From Linyphia triangularis (Eukaryota > Arthropoda > Arachnida > Araneae > Linyphiidae), in the NCBI GenBank assembly GCA_963978545.1, contig CAXBTE010000064.1:1-64000 (forward strand): 64,000 nucleotides of DNA, given 5' to 3'. Below the pieces are notes generated by a model that saw only the letters and a list, made by a program, of their open reading frames with translations, searched no databases and was not told the origin of the DNA. This document shows positions 45,001-51,194 of the stretch, piece after piece (position 1 is the first letter of the stretch; the number at the start of each line of letters is the position of its first letter). Made by a program: the position numbers and the translations under genes.

Positions 45001-48000
45001 AGTCCTTTGGAGGGTGACCGCCTGGGAAATGCATTATTGTGTTCTTCGTTTACATTATTGTGACATACCTAGTTTTATCATTGTACATTGTTGTCTCTGT
45101 ATTTTTCTGATTGTCTGTGGACCCAGACGAATGGTCCTTTTCAGGCCAAAGTCTGACAACTCTCCTTGCCTTACTGACTATTTAATGCTTGTTTTAAAAG
45201 AATTTCAGGGATTGATTTGGACTTCACTATTCCTTCCTCTCCTCCATTTATTTGAACTTCACTTTCCAATTTTGTTATATTACTAGCTGCATGAACTCCC
45301 ATTGTCAGGGACAAGGTTGCAACCCCTTCCCCCTCCAATAAAACAATTTAATGTACCTTTTCCCTGTTTATTCACATATCCACTAGCATTTCTCCTTCAA
45401 TACTGCCATTCTAAAATTTATTTCTTTATCGATGACGAATGTTTCGGTGCATTATAGCCCTTGTGTTGGTGACTGGCGCCAGATAATCTGAATACAACCA
45501 ACCAACCTTCAATACTGCCATTCTAAAATTTATTTCCTTATCAATGACGAATGTTTCGGTGCAGTATAGCCCTTGTGTTGCTGACTGGCGCCAGATAATC
45601 TGAATACAACCAACCAACCTTCAATACTGCCATTCTAAATTTATTTCCTTATCAATGACGAATGTTTCGGTGCAGTATAGCCCTTGTGTTGCTGAGGCGC
45701 CAGATAATCTAGTACAAGCAAGTACCTACTTGCTTGTTCTAAAAAATTATTGGAGCAATTTAAATACCCTATTCCTATGCATTCATTTTAAGTATTTAGA
45801 GGATATGCAATCTCTCTTGTATGGTTTCATACCGAGATGAACACACCGGTTCTTGTTCCATCACCGAAGTCAAGCATCCTCGTGAGCGGTCAGTCCTTTG
45901 GAGGGTGACCGCCTGGGAAATGCATTATTGTGTTCTTCGTTTACATTATTGTGACATACCTAGTTTTATCATTGTACATTGTTGTCTCTGTATTTTTCTG
46001 ATTGTCTGTGGACCCAGACGAATGGTCCTTTTCAGGGCCAAAGTCTGACAACTCTCCTTGCCTTACTGACTATTTAATGCTTGTTTTAAAAGAATTTCAG
46101 GGATTGATTTGGACTTCACTATTCCTTCCTCTCCTCCATTTATTTGAACTTCACTTTCCAATTTTGTTATATTACTAGCTGCATGAACTCCCATTGTCAG
46201 GGACAAGGTTGCAACCCCTTCCCCCTCCAATAAAACAATTTAATGTACCTTTTCCCCTGTTTATTCACATATCCACTAGCATTTCTCCTTCAATACTGCC
46301 ATTCTAAAATTTATTTCTTTATCGATGACGAATGTTTCGGTGCATTATAGCCCTTGTGTTGGTGACTGGCGCCAGATAATCTGAATACAACCAACCAACC
46401 TTCAATACTGCCATTCTAAAATTTATTTCCTTATCAATGACGAATGTTTCGGTGCAGTATAGCCCTTGTGTTGCTGACTGGCGCCAGATAATCTGAATAC
46501 AACCAACCAACCTTCAATACTGCCATTCTAAAATTTATTTCCTTATCAATGACGAATGTTTCGGTGCAGTATAGCCCTTGTGTTGCTGACTGGCGCCAGA
46601 TAATCTAGTACAAGCAAGTACCTACTTGCTTGTTCTAAAAAATTATTGGAGCAATTTAAATACCCTATTCCTATGCATTCATTTTAAGTATTTAGAGGAT
46701 ATGCAATCTCTCTTGTATGGTTTCATACCGAGATGAACACCGGTTCTTGTTCCATCACCGAAGTCAAGCATCCTCGTGAGCGGTCAGTCCTTTGGAGGGT
46801 GACCGCCTGGGAAATGCATTATTGTGTTCTTCGTTTACATTATTGTGACATACCTAGTTTTATCATTGTACATTGTTGTCTCTGTATTTTTCTGATTGTC
46901 TGTGGACCCAGACGAATGGTCCTTTTCAGGGCCAAAGTCTGACAACTCTCCTTGCCTTACTGACTATTTAATGCTTGTTTTAAAAGAATTTCAGGGATTG
47001 ATTTGGACTTCACTATTCCTTCCTCTCCTCCATTTATTTGAACTTCACTTTCCAATTTTGTTATATTACTAGCTGCATGAACTCCCATTGTCAGGGACAA
47101 GGTTGCAACCCCTTCCCCCTCCAATAAAACAATTTAATGTACCTTTTCCCCTGTTTATTCACATATCCACTAGCATTTCTCCTTCAATACTGCCATTCTA
47201 AAATTTATTTCTTTATCGATGACGAATGTTTCGGTGCATTATAGCCCTTGTGTTGGTGACTGGCGCCAGATAATCTGAATACAACCAACCAACCTTCAAT
47301 ACTGCCATTCTAAAATTTATTTCCTTATCAATGACGAATGTTTCGGTGCAGTATAGCCCTTGTGTTGCTGACTGGCGCCAGATAATCTGAATACAACCAA
47401 CCAACCTTCAATACTGCCATTCTAAAATTTATTTCCTTATCAATGACGAATGTTTCGGTGCAGTATAGCCCTTGTGTTGCTGACTGGCGCCAGATAATCT
47501 AGTACAAGCAAGTACCTACTTGCTTGTTCTAAAAAATTATTGGAGCAATTTAAATACCCTATTCCTATGCATTCATTTTAAGTATTTAGAGGATATGCAA
47601 TCTCTCTTGTATGGTTTCATACCGAGATGAACACACCGGTTCTTGTTCCATCACCGAAGTCAAGCATCCTCGTGAGCGGTCAGTCCTTTGGAGGGTGACC
47701 GCCTGGGAAATGCATTATTGTGTTCTTCGTTTACATTATTGTGACATACCTAGTTTTATCATTGTACATTGTTGTCTCTGTATTTTTCTGATTGTCTGTG
47801 GACCCAGACGAATGGTCCTTTTCAGGGCCAAAGTCTGACAACTCTCCTTGCCTTACTGACTATTTAATGCTTGTTTTAAAAGAATTTCAGGGATTGATTT
47901 GGACTTCACTATTCCTTCCTCTCCTCCATTTATTTGAACTTCACTTTCCAATTTTGTTATATTACTAGCTGCATGAACTCCCATTGTCAGGGACAAGGTT

Positions 48001-50270
48001 GCAACCCCTTCCCCCTCCAATAAAACAATTTAATGTACCTTTTCCCCTGTTTATTCACATATCCACTAGCATTTCTCCTTCAATACTGCCATTCTAAAAT
48101 TTATTTCTTTATCGATGACGAATGTTTCGGTGCATTATAGCCCTTGTGTTGGTGACTGGCGCCAGATAATCTGAATACAACCAACCAACCTTCAATACTG
48201 CCATTCTAAAATTTATTTCCTTATCAATGACGAATGTTTCGGTGCAGTATAGCCCTTGTGTTGCTGACTGGCGCCAGATAATCTGAATACAACCAACCAA
48301 CCTTCAATACTGCCATTCTAAAATTTATTTCCTTATCAATGACGAATGTTTCGGTGCAGTATAGCCCTTGTGTTGCTGACTGGCGCCAGATAATCTAGTA
48401 CAAGCAAGTACCTACTTGCTTGTTCTAAAAAATTATTGGAGCAATTTAAATACCCTATTCCTATGCATTCATTTTAAGTATTTAGAGGATATGCAATCTC
48501 TCTTGTATGGTTTCATACCGAGATGAACACACCGGTTCTTGTTCCATCACCGAAGTCAAGCATCCTCGTGAGCGGTCAGTCCTTTGGAGGGTGACCGCCT
48601 GGGAAATGCATTATTGTGTTCTTCGTTTACATTATTGTGACATACCTAGTTTTATCATTGTACATTGTTGTCTCTGTATTTTTCTGATTGTCTGTGGACC
48701 CAGACGAATGGTCCTTTTCAGGGCCAAAGTCTGACAACTCTCCTTGCCTTACTGACTATTTAATGCTTGTTTTAAAAGAATTTCAGGGATTGATTTGGAC
48801 TTCACTATTCCTTCCTCTCCTCCATTTATTTGAACTTCACTTTCCAATTTTGTTATATTACTAGCTGCATGAACTCCCATTGTCAGGGACAAGGTTGCAA
48901 CCCCTTCCCCCTCCAATAAAACAATTTAATGTACCTTTTCCCCTGTTTATTCACATATCCACTAGCATTTCTCCTTCAATACTGCCATTCTAAAATTTAT
49001 TTCTTTATCGATGACGAATGTTTCGGTGCATTATAGCCCTTGTGTTGGTGACTGGCGCCAGATAATCTGAATACAACCAACCAACCTTCAATACTGCCAT
49101 TCTAAAATTTATTTCCTTATCAATGACGAATGTTTCGGTGCAGTATAGCCCTTGTGTTGCTGACTGGCGCCAGATAATCTGAATACAACCAACCAACCTT
49201 CAATACTGCCATTCTAAAATTTATTTCCTTATCAATGACGAATGTTTCGGTGCAGTATAGCCCTTGTGTTGCTGACTGGCGCCAGATAATCTAGTACAAG
49301 CAAGTACCTACTTGCTTGTTCTAAAAAATTATTGGAGCAATTTAAATACCCTATTCCTATGCATTCATTTTAAGTATTTAGAGGATATGCAATCTCTCTT
49401 GTATGGTTTCATACCGAGATGAACACACCGGTTCTTGTTCCATCACCGAAGTCAAGCATCCTCGTGAGCGGTCAGTCCTTTGGAGGGTGACCGCCTGGGA
49501 AATGCATTATTGTGTTCTTCGTTTACATTATTGTGACATACCTAGTTTTATCATTGTACATTGTTGTCTCTGTATTTTTCTGATTGTCTGTGGACCCAGA
49601 CGAATGGTCCTTTTCAGGGCCAAAGTCTGACAACTCTCCTTGCCTTACTGACTATTTAATGCTTGTTTTAAAAGAATTTCAGGGATTGATTTGGACTTCA
49701 CTATTCCTTCCTCTCCTCCATTTATTTGAACTTCACTTTCCAATTTTGTTATATTACTAGCTGCATGAACTCCCATTGTCAGGGACAAGGTTGCAACCCC
49801 TTCCCCCTCCAATAAAACAATTTAATGTACCTTTTCCCCTGTTTATTCACATATCCACTAGCATTTCTCCTTCAATACTGCCATTCTAAAATTTATTTCT
49901 TTATCGATGACGAATGTTTCGGTGCATTATAGCCCTTGTGTTGGTGACTGGCGCCAGATAATCTGAATACAACCAACCAACCTTCAATACTGCCATTCTA
50001 AAATTTATTTCCTTATCAATGACGAATGTTTCGGTGCAGTATAGCCCTTGTGTTGCTGACTGGCGCCAGATAATCTGAATACAACCAACCAACCTTCAAT
50101 ACTGCCATTCTAAAATTTATTTCCTTATCAATGACGAATGTTTCGGTGCAGTATAGCCCTTGTGTTGCTGACTGGCGCCAGATAATCTAGTACAAGCAAG
50201 TACCTACTTGCTTGTTCTAAAAAATTATTGGAGCAATTTAAATACCCTATTCCTATGCATTCATTTTAAG

Positions 50271-50276
50271 TATTTA
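50271..50276 (+). promoter_or_regulatory. TATA-like element upstream of the 5S-like start
   Basis: TATTTA lies about 26 bp before the expected 5S start at 50297, near where many invertebrate 5S genes have a TATA-like box. The surrounding leader is AT-rich, so a chance match is quite possible. Present in all units checked. Confidence 0.2.
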
Positions 50277-50296
50277 GAGGATATGCAATCTCTCTT

Positions 50297-50310
50297 GTAT
50301 GGTTTCATAC
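50297..50310 (+). repeat. Small inverted repeat replacing the helix I 5' strand
   Basis: GTATG and CATAC form a perfect 5-bp stem around GTTT. It sits exactly where the 5' strand of 5S helix I should be, so that sequence now pairs locally and not with the 3' end. Confidence 0.5.
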
Positions 50311-50345
50311 CGAGATGAACACACCGGTTCTTGTTCCATCACCGA

Positions 50346-50397
50346 AGTCAAGCATCCTCGTGAGCGGTCAGTCCTTTGGAGGGTGACCGCCTGGGAA
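50346..50397 (+). promoter_or_regulatory. Internal RNA polymerase III control region like that of 5S genes
   Basis: In 5S genes TFIIIA and TFIIIC bind an internal control region made of box A, an intermediate element and box C. By alignment the box A equivalent is at 50346-50360 (AGTCAAGCATCCTCG; second half diverged), the intermediate element at about 50362-50368, and box C at about 50378-50394. Box C is the best preserved part, inside the exact GGGTGACCGCCTGGGAA at 50381-50397. Preservation of the control region while the rRNA closing stem is lost is the usual picture in 5S-derived SINEs. Whether it is active cannot be told from sequence. Confidence 0.5.
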
Positions 50398-50400
50398 ATG

Positions 50401-50431
50401 CATTATTGTGTTCTTCGTTTACATTATTGTG
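50401..50431 (+). repeat. 10-bp direct repeat just after the 5S-like core
   Basis: CATTATTGTG occurs at 50401-50410 and again at 50422-50431, 21 bp apart. The first copy starts three bases after the last 5S-matching base, so the break in 5S similarity coincides with a short local duplication. Confidence 0.7.
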
Positions 50432-50441
50432 ACATACCTAG

Positions 50442-50445
50442 TTTT
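50442..50445 (+). terminator. Possible Pol III terminator, T4
   Basis: First run of four T after the 5S-like core, 45 nt past its GGGAA. Pol III typically stops at T4 or longer on the coding strand. If the internal promoter works, the RNA would be about 146-149 nt. No T-run sits at the normal 5S 3' end, so the canonical terminator has been lost. Confidence 0.3.
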
Positions 50446-50470
50446 ATCATTGTACATTGTTGTCTCTGTA

Positions 50471-50475
50471 TTTTT
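50471..50475 (+). terminator. Possible Pol III terminator, T5
   Basis: Second and longer T-run downstream of the 5S-like core, which would give an RNA of about 175-179 nt by read-through of the T4 at 50442. A few units (for example near 1228 and 42415) have T4 instead of T5 here. Confidence 0.3.
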
Positions 50476-50492
50476 CTGATTGTCTGTGGACC

Positions 50493-50525
50493 CAGACGAA
50501 TGGTCCTTTTCAGGGCCAAAGTCTG
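50493..50525 (+). other. Two-part hairpin in the body of the unit
   Basis: Outer arms CAGAC (50493-50497) and GTCTG (50521-50525) enclose inner arms GGTCC (50502-50506) and GGGCC (50513-50517; one G-U pair as RNA) around a 6-nt loop. A competing pairing exists between GGACC just upstream (50488-50492) and the GGTCC. The element is repeated in all units, though several units lose one G from the GGGCC. Function unknown; it could be part of a retroposon body. Confidence 0.45.
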
Positions 50526-50555
50526 ACAACTCTCCTTGCCTTACTGACTATTTAA

Positions 50556-50574
50556 TGCTTGTTTTAAAAGAATT
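50556..50574 (+). repeat. Motif flanking the 5S-like block (downstream copy)
   Basis: TGCTTGTTTTAAAAGAATT here closely matches TGCTTGTTCTAAAAAATT at 50209-50226 (and 51105-51122 in the next unit): one substitution and about one indel or second substitution over 18-19 bp. The two copies bracket the 5S-like segment plus its body, about 350 bp apart. They could be an old target-site duplication or an unrelated short duplication. Confidence 0.4.
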
Positions 50575-50599
50575 TCAGGGATTGATTTGGACTTCACTA

Positions 50600-50615
50600 T
50601 TCCTTCCTCTCCTCC
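50600..50615 (+). repeat. Polypyrimidine tract, 16 bp
   Basis: Sixteen uninterrupted C/T bases (TTCCTTCCTCTCCTCC), present in every unit. The other strand is pure purine. Such tracts can adopt unusual DNA structures, but at 16 bp this is only a possibility. Confidence 0.6.
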
Positions 50616-50692
50616 ATTTATTTGAACTTCACTTTCCAATTTTGTTATATTACTAGCTGCATGAACTCCCATTGTCAGGGACAAGGTTGCAA

Positions 50693-50712
50693 CCCCTTCC
50701 CCCTCCAATAAA
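50693..50712 (+). other. Polypyrimidine tract followed by AATAAA
   Basis: Fourteen C/T bases (50693-50706) run directly into AATAAA (50707-50712). AATAAA is the animal polyadenylation hexamer, but there is no gene upstream and the sequence is AT-rich, so I do not call it a functional signal. C-run length varies between units (for example near 17571, 22945 and 39960). Confidence 0.4.
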
Positions 50713-50765
50713 ACAATTTAATGTACCTTTTCCCCTGTTTATTCACATATCCACTAGCATTTCTC

Positions 50766-50877
50766 CTTCAATACTGCCATTCTAAAATTTATTTCTTTAT
50801 CGATGACGAATGTTTCGGTGCATTATAGCCCTTGTGTTGGTGACTGGCGCCAGATAATCTGAATACAACCAACCAAC
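50766..50877 (+). repeat. 112-bp subrepeat, copy 1
   Basis: First of three direct subrepeats, starting at CTTCAATACTGCC and ending in the AACC-rich tail. It differs from copies 2 and 3 at four fixed sites: CTTTATCGATG for CCTTATCAATG (two changes), GCATTATAG for GCAGTATAG, and GTTGGTGAC for GTTGCTGAC. The same differences occur in units across the window, so they predate the spread of the 896-bp unit. Confidence 0.93.
50844..50853. other. Perfect palindrome CTGGCGCCAG (three per unit)
   Basis: A self-complementary 10-mer with a central GGCGCC, here and again at 50956-50965 and 51068-51077, one per 112-bp subrepeat, hence about 215 times in the window. It is GC-rich and CpG-containing within AT-rich surroundings. 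It could bind a dimeric protein or simply be part of the repeat. Altered copies: 2 bp lost near 23201-23208, G to C near 20520, one G lost near 20630, 22198 and 22421, and one C gained near 7983. Confidence 0.75.
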
Positions 50878-50989
50878 CTTCAATACTGCCATTCTAAAAT
50901 TTATTTCCTTATCAATGACGAATGTTTCGGTGCAGTATAGCCCTTGTGTTGCTGACTGGCGCCAGATAATCTGAATACAACCAACCAAC
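50878..50989 (+). repeat. 112-bp subrepeat, copy 2
   Basis: Second direct subrepeat, exactly 112 bp after copy 1. Its first 95 bp are identical to copy 3. Its tail is GAATACAACCAACCAAC, with three tandem AACC-type tetranucleotides. Confidence 0.93.
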
Positions 50990-51084
50990 CTTCAATACTG
51001 CCATTCTAAAATTTATTTCCTTATCAATGACGAATGTTTCGGTGCAGTATAGCCCTTGTGTTGCTGACTGGCGCCAGATAATCT
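50990..51084 (+). repeat. 112-bp subrepeat, copy 3, with altered end
   Basis: Third subrepeat. It matches copy 2 for 95 bp up to CCAGATAATCT and then changes: in place of the AACC-rich tail comes AGTACAAGCAAGTACC, which opens the 24-bp inverted repeat. The two tails still resemble each other (TACAACCAACC against TACAAGCAAGT), so this end may be diverged and not cut off. Confidence 0.9.
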
Positions 51085-51087
51085 AGT

Positions 51088-51111
51088 ACAAGCAAGTACC
51101 TACTTGCTTGT
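51088..51111. repeat. 24-bp near-perfect inverted repeat
   Basis: Arms ACAAGCAAGTA (51088-51098) and TACTTGCTTGT (51101-51111) are exactly complementary with only CC between them. It occurs once per unit, at the junction between the third subrepeat and the leader. It could extrude as a cruciform or mark an ancient rearrangement joint. Copies with a changed arm or spacer: units around 51-72, 948-970, 4528-4550, 19757-19780 and 20648-20671. Confidence 0.85.
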
Positions 51112-51194
51112 TCTAAAAAATTATTGGAGCAATTTAAATACCCTATTCCTATGCATTCATTTTAAGTATTTAGAGGATATGCAATCTCTCTTGT
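51112..51194. other. AT-rich leader before the next 5S-like segment
   Basis: 83 bp linking the inverted repeat to the next 5S-like copy. It contains an A-run (length varies by one between units), TTTAAAT, and the TATA-like TATTTA. No gene is seen. Confidence 0.7.

Larger units (their letters stand above)
50297..50419 (+). pseudogene. 5S rRNA-derived segment (representative of 72 copies)
   Basis: Core 50306-50397 aligns without net length change to animal 5S rRNA, from the conserved CATACC near the 5' end to the GGGAA near the 3' end. Conserved parts include ACACCGGTTCT, ATCACCGAAGT, AAGCA, CGGTCAG and an unbroken 17-nt GGGTGACCGCCTGGGAA. From memory of invertebrate 5S sequences I count about 18 differences in 92 nt (about 80% identity). 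Helix II (GAGATG with CATCCT, one mismatch and one wobble) and helix III (CGGT with ACCG) can still form. Helix I and the 3' strand of the next helix cannot: the match stops at GGGAA. So a functional rRNA is unlikely. A 5S pseudogene or 5S-derived retroposon head fits. Copies begin two bases before anchors 158, 1055, 1947, 2843, 3738, 4634, 5531, 6428, 7323, 8218, 9114, 10010, 10907, 11803, 12701, 13597, 14489, 15383, 16278, 17174, 18070, 18967, 19863, 20757, 21652, 22545, 23435, 24339, 25234, 26128, 27023, 27919, 28815, 29711, 30607, 31502, 32397, 33293, 34189, 35086, 35981, 36877, 37772, 38667, 39560, 40453, 41348, 42244, 43142, 44035, 44930, 45821, 46717, 47611, then every 896 to 57467, 58362, then every 896 to 63738. 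Confidence 0.82.
50526..50765. other. AT-rich body with no recognised gene
   Basis: About 240 bp with no recognisable gene. What can be seen: a pyrimidine tract at 50600-50615, a small inverted repeat TTGTC/GACAA at 50672-50684, a second pyrimidine tract at 50693-50706, then AATAAA at 50707-50712. Open frames through here exist only in some copies and depend on single-base indels. Confidence 0.7.
50299..51194 (+). repeat. Representative 896-bp repeat unit, used as reference map
   Basis: This unit lies in the cleanest part of the array and has the modal length, so the sub-features below are placed on it; add or subtract about 896 to find them in neighbours. Order: 5S-derived segment (from 50297), AT-rich body (50398-50765), subrepeat 1 (50766-50877), subrepeat 2 (50878-50989), subrepeat 3 (50990-51084), inverted repeat (51088-51111), AT-rich leader (51112-51194) that runs into the next 5S-like copy. 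The unit start is arbitrary because the array is continuous. Unit anchors where the interval departs most from 896: 1055 to 1947 (892), 13597 to 14489 (892), 22545 to 23435 (890), 23435 to 24339 (904), 44930 to 45821 (891). Confidence 0.95.

Noticed and set aside
50326..50337. tRNA-type B box (GGTTC...TTCC) suggesting a tRNA-derived SINE
   Set aside because: Spacing is one base off the B box consensus and the bases are fully accounted for by 5S loop and helix III similarity; no A box at the right distance.
50297..50419. Functional 5S rRNA gene
   Set aside because: Helix I and the neighbouring helix lack complementary strands and no T-run lies at the expected 3' end, so I call it 5S-derived instead. 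A real host 5S of this sequence would overturn this.
50413..50430. CENP-B box-like TTCG motif
   Set aside because: Only the TTCG part matches; the required CGGG half is absent.
50299..50526. 75-codon + strand open frame repeated in most units
   Set aside because: It begins inside the 5S-derived segment, which explains its sequence, and is broken or extended by single-base indels in many copies (for example near 3781, 10130, 18153 and 57607). No protein family is recognisable.
50493..50528. H/ACA-type small nucleolar RNA (hairpin followed by ACA)
   Set aside because: Only one short hairpin, no hinge box and no second hairpin; the ACA alone carries little weight.
50707..50712. AATAAA as a polyadenylation signal ending a gene
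   Set aside because: No coding sequence or exon precedes it and the hexamer is common in AT-rich DNA.
50797..50988. 63-codon - strand open frame in most units
   Set aside because: It is the reverse strand of two 112-bp subrepeats and encodes the same peptide twice in different frames. It lacks any recognisable domain and is disrupted wherever the subrepeats carry indels.
50766..51084. CRISPR array
   Set aside because: Three 112-bp direct copies without variable spacers, inside a much longer tandem array. No cas genes and no short repeat-spacer alternation.
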